DNA of 64,000 nt, taken from Proteiniclasticum ruminis DSM 24773 (lineage in GTDB: Bacteria; Bacillota; Clostridia; Clostridiales; Clostridiaceae). The stretch covers positions 1-64,000 of the forward strand of contig NZ_JNKC01000011.1 in assembly GCF_000701905.1 (NCBI RefSeq), given 5' to 3'. The notes below the pieces were generated by a model that saw nothing but the letters and a program-made list of their open reading frames with translations, searched no databases and was not told where the DNA came from. Position numbers and translations under genes: made by a program. Positions 17,705-26,100 of this stretch are shown here, piece by piece; the first letter of the stretch is position 1; each line of letters starts with the position of its first letter.

Positions 17705-17992
17705 ATGTACGATGAAAGAAGAAATCAAAGCTTTTTGAGCAGAATGCTGAATTTTGACACCATGATCACGCCCACCATCATTAAGATCATCTATGTCATT
17801 GTAACAGGTATAGGAATGCTCTTTGGAGTGACGGTCTTTCTGATGGGACTGAGTGGCGGTGGAAGTGGGTTTGAAACTTTAGGCGGACTCCTCATCATCG
17901 TAGCATCTCCCTTTGTGAACCGGATCTGGTGTGAGGGGATGATTGTAATCTTTAAGATTCATGAAAATCTCAATAAGATCGCTAACAGATGA
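17705..17992 (+). CDS. DUF4282-type small membrane protein
   Basis: The 95-residue protein has two membrane helices ('IIYVIVTGIGMLFGVTVFLM' and 'GGLLIIVASPFVNRIW') and ends 'EGMIVIFKIHENLNKIANR'. This matches DUF4282: a short soluble start with 'LNFDTMITPTIIKIIY', two helices, and a conserved 'RI..E..IVIFKI.ENL' tail. The function of the domain is unknown. The start at 17705 follows AGAAGGGAT. It heads a run of short membrane-protein genes up to 19.8 kb, all on the plus strand. Confidence 0.8.
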   Translation: MYDERRNQSFLSRMLNFDTMITPTIIKIIYVIVTGIGMLFGVTVFLMGLSGGGSGFETLGGLLIIVASPFVNRIWCEGMIVIFKIHENLNKIANR

Positions 17993-18133
17993 ATCTGAAA
18001 CAGGATGATGGAACTCTTCGTTCACATGACCCATCACCTTGCACGGATCCATGCCGATGTTCCAAGAAAAGTGAAGGGCCATTGGATCGGTAGGTTTTTG
18101 AAAAGATCAGTAGATAACGAGAGGAAGCATAAC

Positions 18134-18358
18134 ATGAAAGAAAAGAAAACACTTCAAATGAAACAGATTTTTTATAGCCTCATCTGGTTCATCATAGGAG
18201 GAATGGCTGTTTACACTTCATTGGTAGAAAAAATGTATCAGAGTGGAGTCACCATGATGATTGCTCTTTTCGGAGCGGCTCTTCTTATGATGAGCCTGTC
18301 CATTATGAAAGACCTATGCAAAGAAGTCAGTAATGAGAAGAGCATCCATGCAGAATAG
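18134..18358 (+). CDS. Small two-helix membrane protein
   Basis: I start this frame at the ATG at 18134, behind CGAGAGGAAGC, rather than at 18005 where no ribosome binding site is seen. The product is 74 residues: a Lys-rich start ('MKEKKTLQMKQIFYSLIWF'), helix one ('FIIGGMAVYTSLV'), helix two ('TMMIALFGAALLMMSLSI') and a charged tail. I do not recognise a family. Its size and position suggest it belongs with the neighbouring small membrane proteins. Confidence 0.55.
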   Translation: MKEKKTLQMKQIFYSLIWFIIGGMAVYTSLVEKMYQSGVTMMIALFGAALLMMSLSIMKDLCKEVSNEKSIHAE

Positions 18359-18396
18359 TAGTATCCTTCATATAAGACAAAGAAAGGAAGACTTAA

Positions 18397-18678
18397 ATGA
18401 ACAAAGAAGAAGACATCTTGGCCCGAATTCTAGAAATCATCATGTATTCACTGATGTTGTGGATATTTGTATCAGGGAGCTTAACCAATGATCTGTCACT
18501 GTTGCAGCCGCTGTTTTTCTTCCTGACCACCTATCTTTTTGTGGATTATTCAGGAAAACTACGGAAAGCCAAGGTGAATCGCGGGGGGAAGATTCTTTGT
18601 GCGCTGCTATTGTTCGCTTTAAGCTTTGGATATTACTTTCTATTTGGGTATTTTCAGTTGACTCTAGTTCATCTATAG
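18397..18678 (+). CDS. Small membrane protein, paralogue 1
   Basis: A protein of 93 residues with three predicted membrane segments: 'YSLMLWIFVSGSLTND', 'PLFFFLTTYLFVDY', and 'LCALLLFALSFGYYFLFGYF'. It is a paralogue of the product of 19024-19317: both have 'YSL(M/L)LWI(F/L)xSGS(L/I)TN', a middle FFxL helix, and an ending with FGYF/WGYF. The start at 18397 follows AAAGGAAG. No known family comes to mind. The gene stands 38 bases after the previous small membrane gene. Confidence 0.6.
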   Translation: MNKEEDILARILEIIMYSLMLWIFVSGSLTNDLSLLQPLFFFLTTYLFVDYSGKLRKAKVNRGGKILCALLLFALSFGYYFLFGYFQLTLVHL

Positions 18679-19023
18679 AGTACTGGGAAGCCAGACAGGG
18701 TAATTGATATAGAGAGGTAGGATACTATTTCTTTGATGTACAGATTCTGTCAGTATTCTGCACTTATAAAATAGATGTTGACCAGGCTATTCCATCATTC
18801 TTACCGTCATGGATCCCTATCTTCAGAAGAGCAGTTTATCCATAGCGAAAAGCTATAATGAAACGTATTAGATCAGTGGATAACAAGTATAATTATATAG
18901 ATAGCATCTACTTATTCTGTTATACTGAATCTAACAGCACAGTAGTGGCGAAAGATATGGAGAGTATTTGAAGGACAGACTGTTATCTAGCATATAATAG
19001 AGGAAAAAATAGAGGAGGATGGA

Positions 19024-19317
19024 ATGAAAAAATGGGATGAGATTTTTGAACAGATTTTTGATACGATATTTTACTCCTTGCTTCTATGGATACTTTTCTC
19101 GGGAAGCATCACTAATAGGCCGACTCTTTTGGGGTTTCTCTTTTTTTACCTGAACATGGTAGTATTCATGAAATATCAGATGAAATATCTAGGGAAGGAA
19201 AAGAAGAAGAACAGTTTTGTGTATTTCTGCAGCTTTATGCTGTTTTTACTGCCAATATTTTATGCTTTAATTTGGGGATACTTTGATATCAATCTGATGC
19301 GATTTGAGTCGCTATAA
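19024..19317 (+). CDS. Small membrane protein, paralogue 2
   Basis: A 97-residue paralogue of the 18397-18678 product, with 'YSLLLWILFSGSITNRPTLL', 'FLFFYLNMVVFMKY' and 'FLLPIFYALIWGYFDINL'. The start follows AGAGGAGGATGG. The pair shows an old duplication, because identity is limited to motif positions. The 18679-19023 gap between the copies is AT-rich and I see no gene in it, only possible -10-like TATAAT sequences near 18993. Confidence 0.6.
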   Translation: MKKWDEIFEQIFDTIFYSLLLWILFSGSITNRPTLLGFLFFYLNMVVFMKYQMKYLGKEKKKNSFVYFCSFMLFLLPIFYALIWGYFDINLMRFESL

Positions 19318-19458
19318 AAGGCAAATAGCTTTTCATATATATACACTCATCGAACTGCAATATCATAATTAAAGATTTTCAAGAAAGAAGGCCAGCATTT
19401 AGATAAAACGAAATAACTCTAAATAACAATCATGAAACATGATATATCTGGAGGTAAA

Positions 19459-19842
19459 ATGAAGAAGTATGTAGCCGTACTCCTAACAATTCTCACCCTT
19501 CAAATATTGGCTGGATGTGAGAAAGAACAAGAGACACTGGAAAGAATCGTAGAACATATCAACATACTTGAGAAAGAACTACCTAATGAAGATCAGGAGT
19601 ATCTTGCGAACAATCTGCTTGCTGTAAAAACTGGAGAGCTTCCTTCGAGCCCGACGGGCGTAGCATCATGGTACAACCATGATGGTAAGCTTGATGAATC
19701 ATATGCATTTACTTTGGATGAGTATTTTTATCTATCCAGAGAGCTGGTGATGAAGCACACTGATGGGAAACTCATTGGACAGTATTATGTAGACGAAAAT
19801 TTTGATGTGTATTATTTTGGTGGAAGAGATGAAAGCAACTAA
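19459..19842 (+). CDS. Small lipoprotein, hypothetical
   Basis: The ATG at 19459 follows TCTGGAGG and gives 127 residues; the frame is open upstream but without a ribosome binding site. The signal peptide 'KKYVAVLLTILTLQILAGC' ends in a lipobox with the Cys near residue 20, so the protein is anchored outside the membrane. The mature part is acidic, with 'NEDQEYLANNLLAVKTGELPS' read as two motifs and 'YVDENFDVYYFGGRDESN' at the end. I do not recognise a family. A terminator follows at 19861. Confidence 0.65.
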   Translation: MKKYVAVLLTILTLQILAGCEKEQETLERIVEHINILEKELPNEDQEYLANNLLAVKTGELPSSPTGVASWYNHDGKLDESYAFTLDEYFYLSRELVMKHTDGKLIGQYYVDENFDVYYFGGRDESN

Positions 19843-19860
19843 TCGCTTGATCTTATTTTG

Positions 19861-19892
19861 AAATAGGGATTCTTTTGAATCCTTATTTTTTT
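19861..19892 (+). terminator. Intrinsic terminator after the lipoprotein gene
   Basis: AAATAGGGATTC / GAATCCTTATTT (one G-U pair) form a stem, followed by TTTTT. Confidence 0.75.
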
Positions 19893-19984
19893 GCTTTATT
19901 TTCATCATAGTTCACAAACAGAGGCATTTTCTAAGACCGGAGTTTTTGCTGAAGAACGGCAAGGGCTCTTTTATTATTCAACGG

Positions 19985-20165
19985 GATTTTCCAAAATACA
20001 AGAGAATTCTTAAGGTGACCCTTGGAGCAAATTTTGTGGAGCGAACTTAGATATCGTAAATGAGTTCCCGTAAAAATGCATTAAGAGACAATCCAGCTGC
20101 TACATAGAAGTGATTTACAGTCATGCAGAACGATCCGTAGGGATCAACTGCATGACTTTTTCTTT
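19985..20165 (+). ncRNA. Possible small RNA or long leader in the 19.9-20.3 kb gap
   Basis: The 19843-20331 gap has no supported coding frame but ends in a composite hairpin. AGTCATGCAG / CTGCATGACT (20119-20157) enclose the smaller arms GATCC / GGATC, and TTTTTCTTTCC follows. A second weak terminator precedes the gap. A terminator with no gene in front of it points to a small RNA or an attenuator for the radical SAM gene. I could not match it to a named RNA family, so boundaries are a guess. Confidence 0.35.
20119..20164 (+). terminator. Composite hairpin terminator
   Basis: Ten-base arms with an internal five-base hairpin and a T-rich tail, 167 bases before the radical SAM gene. Confidence 0.7.
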
Positions 20166-20331
20166 CCTCGATGAAGAACTACGAGAAAGGAATGCACCTT
20201 GAAAGGCGATGGGGATCCCCATGAAGAAAAATGAAGATTTTTTTCATGAAACAGGGTATGATAAAGAAATGAAATGTTAGGGGACCATGGAGTGAAGATG
20301 AATCTGATCTCTATGAGAAATAGGAGGAACT

Positions 20332-21456
20332 ATGAAAATATCAAAAAAAGATGCACTGCAGTGGTTTGAGTTTTTTGCCATGCTGCCAGAAGAGGAAGAG
20401 CTCATGGTCAAGCAGCAGGAGATCGTCTACGCCACCTTTGCGCAGATTGAAGAGGCCATAGACCATCGTAATGAGAAGCTTATGGAAGACATCGGAGGAC
20501 TGAAAACCCTTGAAAAAAGAACGCTCTATGTGGGGAATGATGAGAAGTTTCCAAGGGGCTGCAAATCCTGCCTTCTGGGCACGGGACTCAATGCCATCCG
20601 TAAAACCAACAAGTGCAATATCGAGTGCAAGTTCTGCTACAACTACGGAGAACTGAATCAGATTCCGCCGGTGGGGGAAGGCATGTGGGAAATCGGGGGA
20701 ACCAAGTTCTACGAAAAAGACATTGATCTTCTACTATCGGTTTACAGAAAGCCTACCGGCGTATCGTATGTGTATTTGGAGCCCTTTATGGAGATCGAGA
20801 AATACTACTCCATCATCAGAAGATTCAAGGAGGCAAAAGTGTATCAGCACCTCTACACCAACGGGCTCCTGGCCACGGAAGAGACCTTGAAGGCTTTGGG
20901 AGAAGCGGGCCTTGATGAGATCCGGTTTAATCTTGGTGCAGCGAACTGCGCAGACCAGGTCATCAGAAACATCAAGATCGCCAAGAAGTATATCAGGACT
21001 GTTGGAATCGAGACGCCCATGACACCAGAGTTCTTCGATGCGTTCACAAAGAAAAAAGAGATGATTCTCGATACAGGACTTGATTTTATCAACTGTGCAG
21101 AGCTTCACCTCAATGAGAACAACATCGGGAACTATGAAGGCGAGAATATGTATATTGCAAGACATGGCTATATTTCTCCCATCTGGAGCAGAGAGCTCAC
21201 GCTGAAATTCATGAAAATGGCGCATGAGGAGAAGTGGGATATTGCTGTTCATGACTGCTCCAATCAGACGAAGTTTGCAAGGAATCTGAATCTCAGCAGC
21301 AAGGAAGGAAAGTGGTTTGGGGCCAGCAATTATTCCAGTGAGTTCACCAGAATTCCTTACGAAGCCTTTTTGCCGATCCTTCGGGATGACAGCTTCCAGT
21401 TCCTGACAGAAGAAGAGCTGCCCATGGGATATAAGGCGGGAGAACTGTTTTTCTAA
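20332..21456 (+). CDS. Radical SAM enzyme of unknown substrate
   Basis: The protein of 374 residues carries the radical SAM cluster motif CxxxCxxC at C95, C99 and C102 ('TNKCNIECKFCYNYGE'). An earlier pair, C77 and C80 in 'RGCKSCLLG', may bind a further metal. The middle has 'YVYLEPFMEIEKYYSI', 'HLYTNGLLATEE' and 'LDEIRFNLGA', the usual beta-barrel landmarks, so it should cleave S-adenosylmethionine and form a substrate radical. The N-terminal 90 residues are helical and family-specific. It stands alone between terminators with no maturation partner or peptide gene beside it. The start follows ATAGGAGGAAC. The substrate cannot be inferred. Confidence 0.85.
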   Translation: MKISKKDALQWFEFFAMLPEEEELMVKQQEIVYATFAQIEEAIDHRNEKLMEDIGGLKTLEKRTLYVGNDEKFPRGCKSCLLGTGLNAIRKTNKCNIECKFCYNYGELNQIPPVGEGMWEIGGTKFYEKDIDLLLSVYRKPTGVSYVYLEPFMEIEKYYSIIRRFKEAKVYQHLYTNGLLATEETLKALGEAGLDEIRFNLGAANCADQVIRNIKIAKKYIRTVGIETPMTPEFFDAFTKKKEMILDTGLDFINCAELHLNENNIGNYEGENMYIARHGYISPIWSRELTLKFMKMAHEEKWDIAVHDCSNQTKFARNLNLSSKEGKWFGASNYSSEFTRIPYEAFLPILRDDSFQFLTEEELPMGYKAGELFF

Positions 21457-21500
21457 AAGAATGTAATATCTTAGAAAAAGCAAGAAAGAGAATAGGAAAA

Positions 21501-21540
21501 GAATCCCCTTCATCAGGTTTTTTGATGAAGGGGATTCTTT
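21501..21540. terminator. Bidirectional intrinsic terminator
   Basis: GAATCCCCTTCATCA / TGATGAAGGGGATTC arms (15 of 15) have A-rich sequence before and TTTC after. It separates the convergent radical SAM and regulator genes. Confidence 0.9.
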
Positions 21541-21591
21541 CGTATAGTACATGGATTCCGAGGAGTTTTATCAATCAATACTGGATGATTC

Positions 21592-23376
21592 TTATTTTTG
21601 AAGAAGTCTCCAAAGGGTAGTTCTGCTGATACCAAGGCGTTTTGCAGTTTCGGTATGATTGCCATTATTTTCTTCAAGAACAAGAAGAGCAATCACTTGG
21701 CTGATCTCCGCTAACGTAAGGTTGAGATCCAGTGGAGAAGCCGCATTCTCTGTCTGTGTGCTGAAAGTGCCTACATGCCGTTCTCTTTTTAGAACTTGAG
21801 AAACCTGATCTTCAGTGATGATCTGATTGGTGACGGTCATGGTAAGCTCATCTAAAACTCTTTTAAACTGCGTATAGTTGTGAGGCCATTCATAGTTTTT
21901 CAGGAGAAGCAGTGATTTTTCATCAGCACCTAGAATTTGTCTTGGCAACGTAAGATTCATACGGCTGAGACAAAGATTGAGCAGTGTAGGAATTTCGCTG
22001 GACAGCTGCCTCAGTGGCGGCAGATAAAGAGAAAGGCACGATAATTTCTCTCGAAAAAGAGCACCTACTTTTGAGATGTATTCACCGCTTTGACAGACAC
22101 AAGAAATCATCAGGCGATTTCTTACAAAGACTTCCATTTCTTCCAGAACAGAGATGAGCTGGTACTGCCGTTCAAGAGGCAGTACATCTACATTCTGGAT
22201 GTAGATGGTATTACCTTCTTCAGATAGTGGAGAATTATGATGCTCCATAAGAAAGGTCCAGCTTTTGTCATTAAGAAGTCCGCAGTTGATGGTGATGAGC
22301 GGGCTGTTGCTTAAGGGGCTTTTTGCATAAACCATTGTAGCAACCGCTTCTTTTCCGGTACCGTCCTCTCCGGTAAAAACAACAGGTAATGGGCTCTCAG
22401 CGATCTGATCCATTTCCTCGTGAAGTCCGTTGAGGTTGCCAGAAAAGCTGAAAATGCTGCTGTAGTAGGCTTCTTCAGCATCAGTCTTTGTGGAATAACT
22501 GATCCCCATTTGACTGGCAGAAACAGGAAGTTTCCGTTCTTCGATGAAAAAAGCGGTATAAGAGAGTGAACCGCTTCTAATGGGACGGATCCTTATGGCG
22601 TAGCGCATTCCTTTGAAAGAACGGATGACCCTGCGGTGTTCTGCTTCTGCTTCCTGGAAGAGTTCCTGACGGAGAATTTCAAGAAGCTCCGGTTTAGGAT
22701 CTTCCAGAGTAGACAGGTACAAGGTGCCTTTTTGATCAAATACCATGGTTTGTCCTACTTGACCTCGAATGAGTTCACGGAAAAAGATATTCTCCTCGCG
22801 TAAATGTTTTTGGCTTTCACAAAGAAGAAGAACCTGTTCAAAAGCATTTCGAATGCTCTCAATACCCGAAGTGATGAGGAATGAATTGATTCCAAGTCTT
22901 TGAGCGGTTGTATTGACAATCACATCGCAAAGAATGGTGTCGCACTTTTGCTCCTGAAGTTTTTTCAGGAGAGGTTCAACCTGAGAAATAGAATCTACAA
23001 TATGGACATCGGCGTTACAGCCGATCAGATCACATAGAGGCAGCATCTGATTTCGGATGTCTGCGAAAGAAATCATAGCGATGTCTTTTTCTAATCCGTT
23101 TGCCAATTTGATGGCACAGAGAATGTCATACATGGAGATGTCAATCTCTATGACAGGGATAGAGAGCTGCTGGCGCAGCATCCTTGCAGTTGCACCTCGA
23201 GACACGACCACATCGTAATCTCCGTGAAAATTATTTTTTGCAATCTGAAGACCTTGCTCCATATCTCCTACAAAAACGGTGAGGTCCAAGTCCGGGTACT
23301 CTTTAGCAAGAGCAATCAGCTGGCTTTTCATTCCTTCATAAGGGGCGATGCCTAGTACTCGTATCTGGTTTTTCAT
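21592..23376 (-). CDS. PrpR-N-type regulator with degenerate AAA+ domain
   Basis: This 594-residue protein has a PrpR-type receptor domain (about residues 1-185: 'VLGIAPYEGMKSQLIALAKE', 'DYDVVVSRGATARMLRQQ'), which senses small molecules. A PAS-like linker follows, then an AAA+ domain (about 320-510) and a Fis-type helix-turn-helix at the end ('HTETAKRLGISRTTLWRLLQ'). Walker A is present ('TGEDGTGKEAVA'). The GAFTGA loop needed to contact sigma-54 is absent, and Walker B is replaced by 'NTIYIQNVDVLPLE', so it is unlikely to activate sigma-54 promoters. The divergent operon has a sigma-70-type promoter, consistent with this. It is the obvious regulator of the 23.6-31.1 kb operon, whose substrate or intermediate it probably senses. 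Confidence 0.85.
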   Translation of the reverse strand: MKNQIRVLGIAPYEGMKSQLIALAKEYPDLDLTVFVGDMEQGLQIAKNNFHGDYDVVVSRGATARMLRQQLSIPVIEIDISMYDILCAIKLANGLEKDIAMISFADIRNQMLPLCDLIGCNADVHIVDSISQVEPLLKKLQEQKCDTILCDVIVNTTAQRLGINSFLITSGIESIRNAFEQVLLLCESQKHLREENIFFRELIRGQVGQTMVFDQKGTLYLSTLEDPKPELLEILRQELFQEAEAEHRRVIRSFKGMRYAIRIRPIRSGSLSYTAFFIEERKLPVSASQMGISYSTKTDAEEAYYSSIFSFSGNLNGLHEEMDQIAESPLPVVFTGEDGTGKEAVATMVYAKSPLSNSPLITINCGLLNDKSWTFLMEHHNSPLSEEGNTIYIQNVDVLPLERQYQLISVLEEMEVFVRNRLMISCVCQSGEYISKVGALFREKLSCLSLYLPPLRQLSSEIPTLLNLCLSRMNLTLPRQILGADEKSLLLLKNYEWPHNYTQFKRVLDELTMTVTNQIITEDQVSQVLKRERHVGTFSTQTENAASPLDLNLTLAEISQVIALLVLEENNGNHTETAKRLGISRTTLWRLLQK

Positions 23377-23450
23377 AAATACCTCTCAGATGGTTTCATA
23401 TTTGAACACATTATAGCATCAGAGGAGAAAAACAACAACAATATCCGTAA

Positions 23451-23467
23451 TGTTTCAAAATTAAACG
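23451..23467. promoter_or_regulatory. Operator-like half-matched palindrome, site 1
   Basis: TGTTTCA-AAA-TTAAACG matches the perfect palindrome at 23586 in 5 of 7 positions of its right arm. It sits between the regulator start and the operon promoter. Confidence 0.5.
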
Positions 23468-23486
23468 GATATACTGTGATATTTCA

Positions 23487-23516
23487 TTGACGATTGTTTC
23501 GATGTTTGTGTATTAT
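23487..23516 (+). promoter_or_regulatory. Sigma-70-type promoter of the catabolic operon
   Basis: TTGACG (23487-23492) and TATTAT (23511-23516) are separated by 18 bases, about 100 bases before the first gene. No -24/-12 sigma-54 element (TGGCAC-N5-TTGC type) is seen in the gap. Confidence 0.6.
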
Positions 23517-23585
23517 GAGTATAAATTCAATTGTTAAACGTTACCAATGGAGTTTGATACAAAAGAAAAATAAATTCTTCAAAAT

Positions 23586-23602
23586 TGTTTCAAAATGAAA
23601 CA
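23586..23602. promoter_or_regulatory. Operator-like perfect palindrome, site 2
   Basis: TGTTTCA-AAA-TGAAACA has perfect 7-base arms and lies about 16 bases before the first start codon, downstream of the promoter. With site 1 it brackets the promoter, which suits binding by the divergent regulator. Confidence 0.6.
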
Positions 23603-23617
23603 GTGTGAGGTGGGTAC

Positions 23618-24856
23618 ATGATAAAGCTATTAATAATTGCAGACGACTTCACCGGTGCACTGGATACAGGAGTACAGTTTGCAGGGCGTGGTGCCAATAC
23701 TCTTGTGGTCACAGACCTTCAGTATGATTTTCATGATATAGAAGAAAATGTGGATGTCCTCGTCATGGTTACTGAATCCAGACATATAGACCCAGAGGAA
23801 GCATACAAAGTTGTCTATGATATTTCGAAAAGAGCGATCCTTGCGGGGATCTCGAATATCTACAAAAAAACAGACTCTGCCCTAAGAGGCAATATAGGCG
23901 CTGAACTGAAGGGGCTCATGGATGGTGCGGGGATAAAAACACTCCCCTTTATCCCTGCTTTCCCAGCACTTCAGAGAATTACAAAAGATGGTGTGCATTA
24001 TATAGAGGGAGTACCAGTGGCAGAGAGTATTTTTGGAAAAGATCCCTTTGAACCGATCCGATACTCTTCTGTTGAGGAGATCATTTCAGGGCAGATAAAG
24101 GTTCCTGTGGTGATTCAGAGAAATGGGAAACCGATAGAGAATCAAGAAGGAATTCATGTTTTTGATGCCGAAACAGAGGAAGATCTTCAGAGAATCGGAG
24201 AAATTCTGAACATAGACGGTATAAGATTTTCAGCAGGATGTGCAGGTTTTGCAGCAACGCTGGCGGATCTTCTGAATATCAGAGGAACGGCTTTTAAAGG
24301 AGAAAGACTGGAAGAGAACCTATTTATCGCCTGTGGAAGTGTCAATCCAGTAACCATCCGACAGATGAGAAAAGCCAAAGCGGAGGGCTTCCCTCAGGTA
24401 CATCTCACACCGGAACAGAAGCTTGAAAAAGAATGGCTACAAAAAGATACATCTAGAAAAGAGATAGAAGAATGGCTACGAAGAGCAGGTGCTGAGAAAA
24501 GATTCATACTGGATGTCAATGATCCAGATGGACAAGAGGATACAAATCGGTACAAAGAAGCCCACGGACTGACCACAGAGGATCTGCGCGTTTCTATTTC
24601 GGAGAATTTTGCAGCCATCATGAAAAGACTGCTTGATGATGGTCTTCGGGCTACGGTGCTCTGTACAGGAGGAGACACATTGATGGCTCTCATGCAGGTT
24701 CTTGGTATTTATGAACTGATCCCTCTTTATGAACTGTCACCTGGTGTAGTAGCCACGAAATTCCACTATCAGGGAAGAACCTACAATATGATTTCAAAGT
24801 CTGGTGGGATTGGCGAGGAAGATCTTCTTTTAAAAATTGCGGAAATGATATTTTAA
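23618..24856 (+). CDS. Four-carbon acid sugar kinase family (DUF1537)
   Basis: The 412-residue protein matches the OtnK/DtnK group that phosphorylates erythronate, threonate or related acid sugars at C4 with ATP. The N-terminal domain starts with 'LLIIADDFTGALDTGVQFA', the family hallmark with the DD pair, and has 'IYKKTDSALRGNIGAEL'. The C-terminal nucleotide-binding part has 'IACGSVNPVTIRQM', 'ATVLCTGGDTLMALMQVLG' and 'ELSPGVVATKFHYQGRTYNM'. It is first in a seven-gene operon that also encodes a PdxA-like dehydrogenase. That is the known partner: kinase and dehydrogenase together turn a 4-carbon acid sugar into dihydroxyacetone phosphate and CO2. Start at 23618 follows GAGGTGGGT. Confidence 0.88.
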   Translation: MIKLLIIADDFTGALDTGVQFAGRGANTLVVTDLQYDFHDIEENVDVLVMVTESRHIDPEEAYKVVYDISKRAILAGISNIYKKTDSALRGNIGAELKGLMDGAGIKTLPFIPAFPALQRITKDGVHYIEGVPVAESIFGKDPFEPIRYSSVEEIISGQIKVPVVIQRNGKPIENQEGIHVFDAETEEDLQRIGEILNIDGIRFSAGCAGFAATLADLLNIRGTAFKGERLEENLFIACGSVNPVTIRQMRKAKAEGFPQVHLTPEQKLEKEWLQKDTSRKEIEEWLRRAGAEKRFILDVNDPDGQEDTNRYKEAHGLTTEDLRVSISENFAAIMKRLLDDGLRATVLCTGGDTLMALMQVLGIYELIPLYELSPGVVATKFHYQGRTYNMISKSGGIGEEDLLLKIAEMIF

Positions 24857-24878
24857 TCTATATAACAGGAGGAATGAA

Positions 24879-26042
24879 ATGAATTATGTTACTTTACCAG
24901 GGTTGACCTCTGACGGAAAACTCTACTTCAATGAGGATATGAACACAGTGGAGGCAAAGATTCCAGCAGGAAGTTATCTCACCTGCCATTCTCCAGCCAT
25001 GCTGGAGCTGCCAAACGGAGATCTTCTGTGCTGCTGGTTTGCAGGAAGCTATGAAGGAGAGCCTGATGTGAGTATTGTCTGCGCACGTCTTCCCAAGGGA
25101 GCGGACAGATGGACTGATCCGGTTCTTGTGTCTGGAGATCCAGAAAGAAGCGAGCAGAATCCATCTTTATTCAACGGTCCCGATGGGGCTGTATGGTGTA
25201 TGTACACCGCTCAGCTTGCAAGAGAAAACGGCAAGGACAATATGCAGTTCACCTCTCAGATCCGTTGTCAGAAGAGCTTTGATGGAGGTCTTACTTGGGA
25301 GGCCTATGAGACAGTTTTCCCAAGAGAAGGAAGCTTCTGCAGACAGCCCATCCAAGTGCTTGAAAATGGCAGATGGATTTTTGGCAACTGGCTTTGCACA
25401 GATTCAGAAGAAGGACTGGCAGGAGATCCTAGTGTGTTCCAGATTTCAGAAGATGAAGGAAAGTCCTGGAGAATGGTAGAAATGCCAAACAGCCGGGGAA
25501 GGGTTCATCCAACGGTGGTGGAGCTTGGTGGTGGACATCTGGCAGCGTTCATGAGAAGCCGGGAGGCAGACTTTATCTACAGAAGCGAGTCCTTTGACTA
25601 TGGCGACACCTGGTCAGAACCAAAACCAACACCGCTTCCTAACAATAATTCCTCCATCAGTGCCATCAGAACAAAGAGCGGCAGGGTGGCAGTGGCTTAT
25701 AACCCGACTTCCACACCAGTGCCTGTAAAAGGAAAAGCAGCATGGCCAGGACTGAGAAATCCTGTGGCGGTGGCGCTTTCAGAAGATGGTGGTCTGACTT
25801 TCCCTATGATCCGATGGATGGAACGAGGAGAAGGATTCATTGGAGAGGAGAATAAAACAAACAACAGACAGTATGAGTATCCCTACATCATGCAAGGTGC
25901 TGATGGAAGAATTCACCTCACCTACGCTGCTTTCACCCGTCAGTGCGTGAAGTATGTCTCCTTCTTTGAGGAAGATGTCATGGGCAAAAAGCGTGAATAT
26001 ATGGGCGTTTATAACCCAACTTCCGGGGAAGGCACCAAGTAA
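24879..26042 (+). CDS. Cytosolic Asp-box (BNR, sialidase-fold) protein
   Basis: This 387-residue protein has four Asp-box repeats: 'KSFDGGLTWEAY', 'QISEDEGKSWRMV', 'ESFDYGDTWSEP' and 'ALSEDGGLTFPMI'. They define a six-bladed sialidase-type propeller of the BNR_2 kind. Other family marks are 'LTCHSPAMLELPNGDLLCCW', 'GRVHPTVVELGGGHLAAFMR' and a late 'NRQYEYPYIMQGADGRIHL'. There is no signal peptide, so it works in the cytosol. True sialidases need an Arg triad and a Tyr/Glu pair; I can see candidate Arg residues but cannot confirm the triad. In this operon it may hydrolyse or rearrange an imported carboxylated sugar before aldol cleavage. Start follows AGGAGG. Confidence 0.82.
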   Translation: MNYVTLPGLTSDGKLYFNEDMNTVEAKIPAGSYLTCHSPAMLELPNGDLLCCWFAGSYEGEPDVSIVCARLPKGADRWTDPVLVSGDPERSEQNPSLFNGPDGAVWCMYTAQLARENGKDNMQFTSQIRCQKSFDGGLTWEAYETVFPREGSFCRQPIQVLENGRWIFGNWLCTDSEEGLAGDPSVFQISEDEGKSWRMVEMPNSRGRVHPTVVELGGGHLAAFMRSREADFIYRSESFDYGDTWSEPKPTPLPNNNSSISAIRTKSGRVAVAYNPTSTPVPVKGKAAWPGLRNPVAVALSEDGGLTFPMIRWMERGEGFIGEENKTNNRQYEYPYIMQGADGRIHLTYAAFTRQCVKYVSFFEEDVMGKKREYMGVYNPTSGEGTK

Positions 26043-26100
26043 GAAGTTCGTGAAGAAATAAAATCCAAACAAAAGAAATGAAAATGAGGAGTGATGCCAA

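Noticed and set aside
23377-23617. Sigma-54 promoter for the catabolic operon
   Set aside because: Expected from a PrpR-like regulator, but no -24/-12 element is present and the regulator lacks GAFTGA.
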